From NCBI GenBank assembly GCA_965227035.1, contig OZ245724.1, positions 3,596,001 to 3,660,000 on the forward strand: a stretch of 64,000 bases of DNA, given 5' to 3'. The translations under genes were made by a program, and so were the position numbers. Numbering within the stretch: the stretch's first letter is position 1; the number at the start of each line of letters is the position of its first letter. Of the stretch, positions 17,389 to 25,325 are shown one piece after another. The stretch is from CBDDFQ01 sp965227035 (GTDB lineage Bacteria > Pseudomonadota > Gammaproteobacteria > Burkholderiales > Burkholderiaceae_C). The notes below the pieces were generated by a model. The model did no database searches. It was not told the origin of the DNA and saw nothing but the letters and a program-made list of their open reading frames with translations.

Positions 17389-18993
17389 TCACGTCGGCTG
17401 GCGGATCGAATCCCACGTCAATCCGAACTTGAACAGGTACTTGCGCAGCCGGTCTGCATCGTTGACAACGGAACGCTCTGTCCGCGATTTATCGAAGAGT
17501 CGTCGGCCTGCCTCCGAAAGCGTTTGCGATGATTTGCAAACCTGAAGAACGGCCTCGAGCTGCATGCGGTCGAACAAGTCCATCCGTTCAACCGAGTCGG
17601 CCGGCAGCACTGCACCAAGGTCGATCCCAGTCGAGTTCACGTCGCCGGCGGGTTGCCATAGCCATTGAAGCCGCTGGATTTCGGAATCGACCACTCCCGC
17701 TGAAATCCGCCCACCATCAGCCAGCGTCGCCATGCGCGTGACGCTCGCGGACAGGTCGCGGAAGTTGCCGCTCCAGATGGCAGCCGCCGACTTGGCAAAC
17801 TGCAGATACCGCGCCTTCGCTTCGGAGTTGAATCGAACGGCTCTTCCTGTTTCGGCTGCGGCCCGGGTCAGCAGGTGTTCGATGTTGGGTTCGATGTCTT
17901 CAGGCCGCTGCGCCAGGCCGGGCAGGGTGTAAGACCAGAGGTTGATGCGGGCGAACAAGTCTTCGCGGAAGCGCCCCTGCGCAACATCGACGCGCAGATC
18001 ACGATTGGTACCCGCGATCAACTGGAAGTCGCTGCTGGCCTCCTTGTCGCTGCCCATCGGGAGAAAGCGTTTCTCCTCTACGGCTTTGAGCAGCATGGCT
18101 TGCTCGTCCGGGCCAAGCTCGCCAATCTCGTCCAGGAACAGCACGCCCTTGTCTGCTGTGCGAAGCAGTCCTGGCCTGTCGGCCGCCGCGCCGGTAAACG
18201 CGCCTTTCTTGTGGCCGAACAAGGTCGATGCAGCGCCGTCCCCGCGCAACGTCGCGCAGTTAACTTCGACGAACTCACCCTGGACCTGGTGGCGGGACTT
18301 CTTCAACTCGAACATGCGCCGCGCAAGATGCGACTTGCCAGCGCCTGTGGGTCCGGTCAGCAGTATGGGTGCCTGCGAGCGCACCGCTACATGCTCGATT
18401 TCTTCGATGAGGGAATTGAATCGCCTGTTGCGCGTCGGGATGCCGCCTTTGAGGAACTCCAGCGCCTCGGTGTGCGCCTGGTTGAAGCGCTGGGCCAGAT
18501 TGTCGTAGCGCGAGAGATCCAGGTCGATCAGCGTGTAGCTTCCGGGGCTGCCTCGCTCCTGCTTCTTCGGTGGTGCCGTCTGCAGCAGCACGCCCGGAAT
18601 GAACCGTGACTCCACCATCAAAAACATGCAGATTTGCGCCACATGCGTGCCGGTCGTGATGTGAGCCCAGTATTGCTCACGATTGGGATCGAAGCGGTAG
18701 CCGCGCGCCCAGTCGTAGAGAGCGGCATACATCTGGCCGAAGTCCCACGGGTCGGCAACGTCTGTCGGTACCAGGTTCACAACGGTGCCTGGCGACACTT
18801 TCGCAATGTCTTGAATCAGGGTTTGCGCAAGCACTGTGTGCTTTGTCGCGTAGAGCAGCTCTAGCCGGTCGATCAGCATGTCTTCGTGCTGGACCAGGGA
18901 TATGGTCGGTCGCCACTTCTCCCATCGACCTGCGCCCAGACCTGAGTCCAGCTGCGTGCCCATAAATCCGATAACGACGTTCTTTTTGGTCAT
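17389..18993 (-). CDS. rtcR: sigma-54-dependent activator of RNA repair, RtcR
   Basis: 534 aa. The N-terminal 1-180 region is the RtcR ligand-sensing domain (CARF-like in published analyses), followed by a sigma-54 AAA+ domain with Walker A GPTGAGKS (about 214-221), the sigma-54 contact loop GAFTGA (264-269) and Walker B GVLFLDEIGEL. C-terminal helices likely bind DNA. It is divergent from rsr and faces a well-formed sigma-54 promoter at 19136. Family knowledge: RtcR responds to damaged RNA ends and switches on the rsr/rtcBA operon. Confidence 0.95.
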   Translation of the reverse strand: MTKKNVVIGFMGTQLDSGLGAGRWEKWRPTISLVQHEDMLIDRLELLYATKHTVLAQTLIQDIAKVSPGTVVNLVPTDVADPWDFGQMYAALYDWARGYRFDPNREQYWAHITTGTHVAQICMFLMVESRFIPGVLLQTAPPKKQERGSPGSYTLIDLDLSRYDNLAQRFNQAHTEALEFLKGGIPTRNRRFNSLIEEIEHVAVRSQAPILLTGPTGAGKSHLARRMFELKKSRHQVQGEFVEVNCATLRGDGAASTLFGHKKGAFTGAAADRPGLLRTADKGVLFLDEIGELGPDEQAMLLKAVEEKRFLPMGSDKEASSDFQLIAGTNRDLRVDVAQGRFREDLFARINLWSYTLPGLAQRPEDIEPNIEHLLTRAAAETGRAVRFNSEAKARYLQFAKSAAAIWSGNFRDLSASVTRMATLADGGRISAGVVDSEIQRLQWLWQPAGDVNSTGIDLGAVLPADSVERMDLFDRMQLEAVLQVCKSSQTLSEAGRRLFDKSRTERSVVNDADRLRKYLFKFGLTWDSIRQPT

Positions 18994-19059
18994 AGCTGTC
19001 CTGCTACTTAGCTAGCTGTAATTCTAATATCTCGAAATTCTGGAAGCTTATAGTTTGTA

Positions 19060-19073
19060 TTTCAGAGCTGAAA
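19060..19073. promoter_or_regulatory. palindrome, possible RtcR upstream activating site
   Basis: TTTCAG-AG-CTGAAA, perfect 6-bp arms around two bases, lies 76 bp upstream of the sigma-54 element. This is a usual distance for an enhancer-type activator site. A single short palindrome; assignment to RtcR is inference. Confidence 0.35.
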
Positions 19074-19135
19074 AATATAAATAATTCCTTTTAAATCAAC
19101 AGGTTACGTATTAGATGGTTGATCGCTCTCGGCGC

Positions 19136-19151
19136 TGGCACACGCATTGCA
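19136..19151 (+). promoter_or_regulatory. sigma-54 promoter of the rsr-Y RNA-rtcBA operon
   Basis: TGGCACACGCATTGCA fits the -24/-12 consensus TGGCAC-R-N4-TTGCW exactly. Transcription should begin near 19163. The in-frame codons at 19115 upstream are therefore outside the message, and rsr translation must start at ATG 19199. Confidence 0.88.
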
Positions 19152-19198
19152 AAGAAGAAGGCATCGAACAACAAGTTGAATGCGAAAAGAAGACATTT

Positions 19199-20773
19199 AT
19201 GGTCAACACACAACTCTTCCAAAGTCTCAAGTCCGCACTATTGCCCGCCGCAACTGCACGCAATGCCGAGCAGGCTCCGGCCTATGCCTTCAGCGCCCGT
19301 CATCAACTCGCGCAACTTGCAGCTACTGGCTGTCTGAGCCAGACCTTCTACGCCAACGCGGAAGACCAACTGGACAAGGTGATGGCGCTGGCGCAAGAAA
19401 CAGATGCCGCTTTCGTAGCCAAGACCGCGATCTACGCGCGTCAATCCGGATACATGAAGGACATGCCTGCTCTGCTGGCAGCCAGCCTGGCTGTGCGTGA
19501 TGTAGCACTCTTGAACCAAGTGTTTGCGCGCGTGGTCGACAACGGCAAGATGCTGCGCAATTTCGTGCAGATCCTGCGCAGTGGCGCGGTAGGCCGCAAG
19601 TCGCTGGGTACTCGCCCGAAAAAGCTTGTGCAGCACTGGCTTCTGACGGCGACCGAAAAACAGTTGCTGAATGCAGCCGTGGGCAACACGCCTTCGCTGG
19701 CCGACGTCGTCAAGATGGTTCACCCCAAGCCATCCGAGGCTTGGCGCGCTGCGTGGTTCGCGTGGCTGATCGGCAAGCCGGTAGATGAAGCGGCCCTGCC
19801 GCCCATCACTCAGGCGTTCGAACGTTTCAAGCGCGAAAGCGCTCAAGGCATTGCGACCGAAGTACCGGATGTTCCGTTTCAAATGCTGACCGCGCTGGAG
19901 CTGAACTCGGCCCAGTGGGCGCAGATCGCTCGGACAGGCTCGTGGCAGATGGTGCGTCAGAACCTGAACACGTTTGCTCGGCATGGTGTGTTCGACATCG
20001 ATGGCATGGCTGACGTAATCGCTGCCAAGTTGAGCGACGCGCAGTCCGTGGCGAAGGCTCGCGTGATGCCCTACCAGCTGATGGCTGCGTTCAAGGCAAC
20101 CGGCGAAGCCGTGCCGCAAGTGGTGCGCGACGCGCTGCAGGATGCGATGGAAGTCGCACTGGACAACGTGCCCAACTTCGAGGGGCGCGTTGTGGTGTGC
20201 CCTGACGTGTCGGGCTCGATGAGCTCGCCCGTGACAGGTCATCGCGGTTCTGCGACGTCTAGCGTGCGATGCATCGATGTCGCTGCTCTGGTGGCTGCGG
20301 CGGTGTTGCGAAAGAATCCGCAGACACGCGTGCTGCCATTCGAACAGGATGTCGTGAAGCTGTCGCTGAACGCACGCGACTCCGTGATGACCAATGCGCA
20401 AGCCTTGGCGAAGATCGGCGGTGGCGGTACGAACTGCAGCGCGCCATTGGCTCTGTTGAATCGTGAGCGCGCATCGGTGGATTTGCTGATTCTGGTCTCG
20501 GACAATGAGTCTTGGGTCGACATCAACCGACGCGGTGCGACGCAGACTTTGCGCGAGTGGGATCTGCTAAAGCAGCGCAACCCGAAGGCGCGCCTTGTGT
20601 GCATCGACATCCAGCCGACGTTGACGACCCAGGCAGCGGAGCGGCACGACATCTTGAATGTCGGCGGTTTCTCCGACGCGGTGTTCACGATGGTGACGAA
20701 CTTTGCCGAGCGCAAGATGGACGCCGAGCACTGGGTGGGCGAGATCGACAAGGTGTCGCTGGCGCTGCAGTAA
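19199..20773 (+). CDS. rsr: Ro60-like TROVE/vWA protein Rsr
   Basis: 524 aa from ATG 19199, chosen because the sigma-54 promoter overlaps the region of an earlier in-frame start at 19115; a purine-rich AAAAGAAG precedes it. The N-terminal two-thirds is the alpha-helical TROVE ring (NARHQLAQLA-type repeats, TKTAIYARQSGYMKDMP region). From about residue 330 there is a von Willebrand A domain with a MIDAS motif, DVSGSMSS. Family knowledge: Ro binds misfolded RNA ends in its central hole and Y RNAs on its outer face. The downstream RNA elements are the expected partners. Confidence 0.93.
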   Translation: MVNTQLFQSLKSALLPAATARNAEQAPAYAFSARHQLAQLAATGCLSQTFYANAEDQLDKVMALAQETDAAFVAKTAIYARQSGYMKDMPALLAASLAVRDVALLNQVFARVVDNGKMLRNFVQILRSGAVGRKSLGTRPKKLVQHWLLTATEKQLLNAAVGNTPSLADVVKMVHPKPSEAWRAAWFAWLIGKPVDEAALPPITQAFERFKRESAQGIATEVPDVPFQMLTALELNSAQWAQIARTGSWQMVRQNLNTFARHGVFDIDGMADVIAAKLSDAQSVAKARVMPYQLMAAFKATGEAVPQVVRDALQDAMEVALDNVPNFEGRVVVCPDVSGSMSSPVTGHRGSATSSVRCIDVAALVAAAVLRKNPQTRVLPFEQDVVKLSLNARDSVMTNAQALAKIGGGGTNCSAPLALLNRERASVDLLILVSDNESWVDINRRGATQTLREWDLLKQRNPKARLVCIDIQPTLTTQAAERHDILNVGGFSDAVFTMVTNFAERKMDAEHWVGEIDKVSLALQ

Positions 20774-20788
20774 AAGAATTTGATTGAA

Positions 20789-20900
20789 GGTGTCTCAGGC
20801 GAATGCCTGCAGGAGTACAGCTCATTTGGCTGCGCGAGCTAGCAAGCTCGCAACGGAGAATCCGTAGGCCACTCTTGCAACTCTGGTCGCTTGAGACACC
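20789..20900 (+). ncRNA. Y RNA-like element 1
   Basis: A 112-nt unit closed by a 14-bp stem: 20789-20802 pairs with 20887-20900, with only one G-U wobble. Inside are the shared motif GCGAATGC-N4-AGGAGTACA (20799-20819), a 7-bp hairpin GCGAGCT/AGCTCGC (loop agca), and a 5-bp hairpin ACGGA/TCCGT. Ro-bound Y RNAs have a long closing stem containing a GNCGAANG-like strand; GGCGAATG fits. No T-arm-like sequence is present. Confidence 0.72.
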
Positions 20901-20923
20901 AACCGATGAAGAAAAAGCTTCTT

Positions 20924-20988
20924 CGCGTGGCGAATGCCGGTGGGACTACATCCGAAAACGAGTCTCACCAACTGTTCGTCGCCACGCG
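20924..20988 (+). ncRNA. Y RNA-like element 2 (minimal)
   Basis: A 65-nt unit closed by a perfect 10-bp stem (20924-20933 with 20979-20988). It carries the shared motif GCGAATGC-N4-GGGACTACA (20930-20950) and an inner 8-bp stem (GGTGGGAC 20939-20946 with GTCTCACC 20962-20969, one G-U). A small hairpin GAAG/CTTC precedes it. It appears to be only the Ro-binding part, without an effector domain. Confidence 0.65.
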
Positions 20989-21004
20989 CGGGCTGTTGAG
21001 TTAT

Positions 21005-21098
21005 GCGCGAATGCTGACAGGACTACACAGGTACGCCGGGGGTTCGAATCCTCAACCGGGAAACCGGTATGGCATTGTCTTGCCGATCCTTGTCGCGC
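21005..21098 (+). ncRNA. Y RNA-like element 3 with tRNA-like domain
   Basis: Closed by a 6-bp stem (GCGCGA 21005-21010 with TCGCGC 21093-21098) and carrying GCGAATGC-N4-AGGACTACA (21007-21027). It then shows a T-arm with loop TTCGAAT (21043-21049), a hairpin ACCGG-GAAA-CCGGT (21055-21068) where an acceptor stem would lie, closed by a GNRA loop, and a D-arm-like hairpin GGCA/TGCC (21071-21084). The order T-arm, acceptor, D-arm is permuted relative to tRNA, as described for the YrlA class. Confidence 0.7.
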
Positions 21099-21113
21099 TC
21101 TTTTGAGATGTCC

Positions 21114-21242
21114 TGCTGCGAATGCAGGTGGAACTACAGACTATTAATCTCGGTGTCGCGGGTTCGAGTCCCGCCGGCCTCCTTTAAACGGGGCTGTAGC
21201 TCAGTGGTAGAGCACGATGTTTCACCAAACCTTGTCGCAGCA
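21114..21242 (+). ncRNA. Y RNA-like element 4 with full tRNA-like domain (YrlA type)
   Basis: Closed by a perfect 8-bp stem (TGCTGCGA 21114-21121 with TCGCAGCA 21235-21242) with the motif GCGAATGC-N4-GGAACTACA (21118-21138). The T-arm is perfect (GCGGG-TTCGAGT-CCCGC, 21158-21174). Next come an acceptor-like strand CGGCCTC (21175-21181), an 8-nt linker, the pairing strand GGGGCTG (21190-21196, two G-U pairs), T-A, and a canonical D-arm GCTC-AGTGGTA-GAGC (21199-21213). It reads as a tRNA cut in the anticodon region and rejoined at the acceptor end. It is not a tRNA gene. Confidence 0.78.
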
Positions 21243-21303
21243 CGGCATCACTTATCGAGGTGTATCCAGATAGAGGTGCGCCTTTTTTATTGAGAAGAAC
21301 AAC

Positions 21304-22530
21304 ATGTCAGACCTTAACTACAACATTGAAGACGTCCCCGGCGGTGTGCCTGTGAAGATGTGGACCAAAGGCGTGCCAGTCGAGGCCGAGGCCATGGCGC
21401 AACTCGCCAACGCAGCGCGGCTGCCCATTGTGTTCAAGCACGTAGCGGCAATGCCGGACGTGCACTTGGGCATCGGCGCAACCGTGGGCTCGGTGATTCC
21501 GACCATCAAGGCAATCATCCCGGCTGCCGTCGGCGTGGACATCGGTTGCGGGATGATGGCCGCGAAAACCACGCTCAGAGCGGAAGACCTGCCCGACAAC
21601 CTCGGCCCGCTGCGCTCGGCCATCGAAGCTGCCGTGCCGCATGGTTTCACGCCTCGCCGTGGTGGCCGCGATCCCGGAAGCTGGGAGAACCCACCCGTTT
21701 TGGTGGACCAGGTCTGGGCCACGTTGTCCGACGAATTCGATGCGCTGTGCGAGTTGCACCCGCGCCTTAGGAACACGAACAACCGGAAGCATCTGGGGAC
21801 ACTGGGCACGGGCAATCACTTCATCGAAGTTTGCCTCGACGAGTTGGGCTTTGTGTGGTTCATGCTGCACTCTGGTTCGCGCGGCGTTGGCAATGCCCTC
21901 GGTACGCACTTCATCGAGTTGGCAAAGAAGGATGCCGAGCGCAACCAACGCAATCTGCCCGACAAGGATCTGGCTTACTTCGAGGAAGGTGCCGAGCACT
22001 TTGACGACTACGTGCGTGGCGTGGGCTGGGCGCAGCGCTTCGCAATGAAGAACCGCGAAGTGATGATGGCCAACCTGATCGCCACGGTCCGCAAGGTCAT
22101 CGCCAAACCCTTCGAGTCGCACGTCGAGGCGGTGAATTGCCACCACAACTACGTGCAACAGGAGCGCCATTTCGGCGAAGACGTGTTCGTGACCCGCAAA
22201 GGCGCGGTAAGTGCCAAGCGCGGTGAGCTCGGGATCATTCCGGGCAGCATGGGTGCGCGTAGCTATATCGTGCGCGGTCTGGGCAACCCGGAAAGCTTTG
22301 AAAGCTGCAGCCACGGTGCAGGCCGCGTGATGAGTCGCACCAAGGCGAAGAAGATGTTCACCGTGGAAGACCAGATCAAGGCGACCGAAGGCGTTGAATG
22401 CCGCAAGGATGCAAACGTCATCGACGAAATTCCGATGGCCTACAAGGACATCGAGGCCGTCATGGCGGCGCAGAAGGACTTGGTGGAAGTGGTGCACACC
22501 TTGAAGCAGGTGGTGTGCGTGAAGGGCTAG
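21304..22530 (+). CDS. rtcB: RNA-splicing ligase RtcB
   Basis: 408 aa. Joins 2',3'-cyclic phosphate or 3'-phosphate ends to 5'-OH ends using GTP and Mn2+. Metal-binding DIGCGMM (Asp79, Cys82), GTGNHFIE, HSGSRGVGN and SCSHGAGRVMSR (His about 337, the expected guanylylation site) are visible. Preceded by the Y RNA array; a T-run at 21283-21288 just before the gene could allow partial termination that separates RNA from mRNA. Confidence 0.97.
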   Translation: MSDLNYNIEDVPGGVPVKMWTKGVPVEAEAMAQLANAARLPIVFKHVAAMPDVHLGIGATVGSVIPTIKAIIPAAVGVDIGCGMMAAKTTLRAEDLPDNLGPLRSAIEAAVPHGFTPRRGGRDPGSWENPPVLVDQVWATLSDEFDALCELHPRLRNTNNRKHLGTLGTGNHFIEVCLDELGFVWFMLHSGSRGVGNALGTHFIELAKKDAERNQRNLPDKDLAYFEEGAEHFDDYVRGVGWAQRFAMKNREVMMANLIATVRKVIAKPFESHVEAVNCHHNYVQQERHFGEDVFVTRKGAVSAKRGELGIIPGSMGARSYIVRGLGNPESFESCSHGAGRVMSRTKAKKMFTVEDQIKATEGVECRKDANVIDEIPMAYKDIEAVMAAQKDLVEVVHTLKQVVCVKG

Positions 22531-22608
22531 AAACGAGCGAAGGCGGCATGCACTTCGACGCATAGCCCCGAAACAAGAACAGAACACAAGAAAAAAAGAA
22601 ACAAGAAC

Positions 22609-23658
22609 ATGATCGAAATCGATGGTTCCGTTGGCGAAGGCGGCGGACAAATTTTGCGCACCTCGTTGGCGCTGTCCATGTGCACAGGCCAGCCCTTTAC
22701 CCTGACCCGCATCCGTGCCGGCCGCAGCAAGCCAGGCCTGATGCGCCAGCATCTGACCTGCGTGAATGCAGCCACGGAAGTCTGCGGGGCGGAGGTTCTA
22801 GGTGCCGAGATGAACTCGCAGTCGCTAACGTTTGTGCCAGGCGTAACGCGGGCGGGCGACTACAGCTTCAACGTCGGCACGGCCGGCAGCTGCACGCTGG
22901 TGCTGCAGACCGTCTGGCCGGCCCTGTTGATGGCCGACACCAAGAGCCGGCTGAAGTTGGGAGGTGGCACCCACAACCCGATGGCTCCGCCTTTCCATTT
23001 CCTCGAGCGCAGCTACGCGCCGCTGATGCGAAAGCTGGGCGCGAACGTCGAACTGACCCTGTGTCGGATGGGCTTCTATCCAGCAGGCGGCGGTGAAATC
23101 GAGGTGACGATTTGGCCTGCCGAGGAAAAGCTGCAGCCGCTCGATTTGACACAGCGCGGCCCGAAAGTCGAGGGCTACGCCGAATGCTTTGCGCCGGCAC
23201 TGCCTCGCGCCATTGCCCAGCGTGAACTGGAGCAATTGGGGGCGGCTCTGGGTTGGAGAGAAGACCAGCTTCGCGATGCACCCGTTCGGCGGGACGAGGG
23301 GCCAGGAAACGCGTTGCTGGCGACACTGGTGTACGAGAACCTGAGCGAGGTCTTTACGCAGTTCGGCGAGAAAGGCGTTAGCGCAGAGAAGGTCGCACGC
23401 GATCTCGTGCGTGAGGTTCGGGCCTATCAGCTGAGTGATGCTGCGCTGGGACCGCACTTGGCAGACCAGTGGGCGCTGCCCTTGGCGCTCGCCGTGTGGA
23501 AGCGCCAACGCAAGGCTGTCTACACGTGTACGGAACTAACCGCGCATGCAGAGACGAATTTCCAGATGATCGAGCGGTTTTTGCCGGTGAGATTCTCGAC
23601 CTCGGAATCCGAAGGGGGTTGGCACGTCCAGGCGGCGCCAACAGGGAATGCCGCCTGA
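22609..23658 (+). CDS. rtcA: RNA 3'-terminal phosphate cyclase RtcA
   Basis: 349 aa. Converts RNA 3'-phosphate into a 2',3'-cyclic phosphate using ATP. N-terminal signature EGGGQILRTSLALSM and the later GTHNPMAPP and YPAGGGEIE motifs are present. The nucleophile histidine is expected in TAHAETN near residue 311. The gene lies 78 bp after rtcB and is the last gene of the repair operon. Confidence 0.96.
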   Translation: MIEIDGSVGEGGGQILRTSLALSMCTGQPFTLTRIRAGRSKPGLMRQHLTCVNAATEVCGAEVLGAEMNSQSLTFVPGVTRAGDYSFNVGTAGSCTLVLQTVWPALLMADTKSRLKLGGGTHNPMAPPFHFLERSYAPLMRKLGANVELTLCRMGFYPAGGGEIEVTIWPAEEKLQPLDLTQRGPKVEGYAECFAPALPRAIAQRELEQLGAALGWREDQLRDAPVRRDEGPGNALLATLVYENLSEVFTQFGEKGVSAEKVARDLVREVRAYQLSDAALGPHLADQWALPLALAVWKRQRKAVYTCTELTAHAETNFQMIERFLPVRFSTSESEGGWHVQAAPTGNAA

Positions 23659-23760
23659 ATTTAGTCTAGGTTCGATAAAGTAAGGCGTGTTGAGCTCACG
23701 TTTTGATTTTCTTTCCATCCCACTTGACCACCAAAGGTTGACGAAAAGCTGAAGCCCCTC

Positions 23761-23787
23761 GAACCAACACCACCCAACGTTCACTGA
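23761..23787 (+). promoter_or_regulatory. hrp box-like ECF promoter of the downstream effector candidate
   Basis: GAACC (23761-23765), 16 bases, CACTGA (23782-23787). HrpL-type promoters read GGAACC-N15/16-CCACNNA, so this matches the core on both halves. Two more sites of the same form precede sctV and the main sct operon. The expected start lies inside the terminator hairpin at 23789-23820. Confidence 0.6.
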
Positions 23788-23788
23788 C

Positions 23789-23820
23789 AGGGCTGGCGCC
23801 ACAAGCGTCAGCCCTTTTTT
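23789..23820 (+). terminator. intrinsic terminator after rtcA
   Basis: AGGGCTGGCGC (23789-23799) pairs with GCGTCAGCCCT (23805-23815) with one G-T pair and a 5-nt loop, and is followed by a run of T. This is the best terminator in the window. It ends the RNA-repair operon before the type III island. Confidence 0.85.
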
Positions 23821-23854
23821 GTTAGTCGTTCGGCGAAAGGCACCTGCACTCTCC

Positions 23855-25291
23855 ATGGTCAAATCAGTTTCCAATAACGGCAATCCCGGCAACGACCACC
23901 GATCGATCAGCCTTGCTGTCGCAGTACCGACCCCAGCGCCAGCGCCCTCTGCAGAAGAGTCGTCGAAGACGCAATTCCGCACGATGCCCACGGCAGACAA
24001 ACTCGACTCGATCGCAAAAGCGGCGATCACCACTCTTCCAACGATCAGGGAACAGGACGAAGCGCACGCCATCGTCGACATGCTCGAGCTCGCGACATCC
24101 ACACCCGAGGGAAGCGAGGTCGCCGCGCGAAATGGTCCTGGCGTGGTCGGGGCCCTCGGCACGCAATTACACAAGCATCTCGTGTCGATGAATCACAGCA
24201 TCGGGCGAACACTGAACCTGGAAGAACGACGTATCGCTGCGCTTTCTTTCATTGGGAAAGTCGCCGACAACAAGTTCGAAAGTGCATTGGGACGTTGGGC
24301 GTCGAACGTCGCTAACGTCTCTGTCCGCACGGGGCTAAGTACCTGGGCGATCACCGCCCTGCGACAGCAGATGGGCACGGGTATCGAGCATTTGCTCATC
24401 AACAGCGAGTTGCATCCGACCGGTGTCGCCGGGTTGGCGAATTCGGCATTGTTGGTGGGGCCGGTTTTGAACATCGTCGGCGCAGTGCTCGACGAAAAAA
24501 ATCAGGTTGCCACCGCACAAAGTCGCGCGGGTCGCGGAGCCATGCTGGGCTTGTCGCTAGGGTCTGCGGTAGCCGTTGCTAATCTGTCGTCAGAGACACG
24601 ATTCGCGGCTTCCGCGCTGTCGATCACGGCTTACGCTTTGTCCCGGGATCTGTTCAATTCGCAGGTAAAGCTCTCGAACAATGCTGGCGGCATAAAGATG
24701 TGCCCGACCGCCAAGGCCGCTCTTGTCTACGGCGGTGCGCAGTTTCTGGCGGGCGAGGCCATGGACTTTTACGCTGCAAGTTCGGGTGTTGGTGCAGTCA
24801 AGGCGGCTGGCCTTCCTTACCCCAACACCTTCGCCAACGACCTGACTCGCGGTTTCATCAATGGCGTCGTCGAAGTCACCGACGATGTTTTGTCGCCGCA
24901 CTTCTCACGCCAGGCGCAGGTCGCGCTGAACAAGCAGCAGATTCCTGCCGACCGATTGACGCGCGAAGACACGGAGGATCTGAAAATCAGACTGAAATGC
25001 GGCTTCGCCGACCGGAGTGCGCGAGAACATTGTCTGGCTATGCGCGATCAGTTTTTGACGACCAGCGCGATGCGCGTATCGGCCTTCGAAGCGGTCAACG
25101 CGATGGTGTTTGCACTGGACTTGCTGATCGGCGACTCGCTCGACGCTGAAGCGAAGGGCCAACTGATGAATGGGTTTGTCGCCATATCGATTGCGTGCAT
25201 ATACCCTGCGTTCGCAGGAGCGCATTACAAGCGAAGTCCACCTGTAGCCACCCCTGGCGTCGCAATGGATCGCGCGCCTCGATCCGCGTAG
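23855..25291 (+). CDS. unrecognised protein; type III secretion substrate candidate
   Basis: 478 aa from ATG 23855; a longer frame starts at TTG 23819 inside the terminator and is not believed. I do not recognise the family. The first ~50 residues are Ser/Pro/Ala-rich and probably disordered, as in type III secretion signals. The middle (about 200-330) has Gly/Ala-rich hydrophobic stretches (GLANSALLVGPVLNIVGAVL, GAMLGLSLGSAVAVANL) and another lies near the C-terminus (MVFALDLLIGD). An hrp box-like promoter lies upstream and sctS converges on it. Inference: a secreted effector or translocator. Confidence 0.6.
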   Translation: MVKSVSNNGNPGNDHRSISLAVAVPTPAPAPSAEESSKTQFRTMPTADKLDSIAKAAITTLPTIREQDEAHAIVDMLELATSTPEGSEVAARNGPGVVGALGTQLHKHLVSMNHSIGRTLNLEERRIAALSFIGKVADNKFESALGRWASNVANVSVRTGLSTWAITALRQQMGTGIEHLLINSELHPTGVAGLANSALLVGPVLNIVGAVLDEKNQVATAQSRAGRGAMLGLSLGSAVAVANLSSETRFAASALSITAYALSRDLFNSQVKLSNNAGGIKMCPTAKAALVYGGAQFLAGEAMDFYAASSGVGAVKAAGLPYPNTFANDLTRGFINGVVEVTDDVLSPHFSRQAQVALNKQQIPADRLTREDTEDLKIRLKCGFADRSAREHCLAMRDQFLTTSAMRVSAFEAVNAMVFALDLLIGDSLDAEAKGQLMNGFVAISIACIYPAFAGAHYKRSPPVATPGVAMDRAPRSA

Positions 25292-25325
25292 ATGCCACCC
25301 ATTTCGGGCAAATTCATTCGACGAC

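Noticed and set aside
20803..21147. Open frame of 114 codons over the Y RNA region
   Set aside because: Its bases are explained by RNA stems, it has no recognisable protein features and it spans several RNA elements.
21031..21213. T-loop and D-arm sequences that look like two tRNA genes or tRNA pseudogenes
   Set aside because: The arms occur in the order T-arm then D-arm, there is no anticodon arm, and both lie inside closed stems with the shared Y RNA motif. A permuted tRNA-like domain explains them better.
21307..22752. 481-codon open frame antisense to rtcB
   Set aside because: Shadow of rtcB with His/Ala/Val bias and no motifs.
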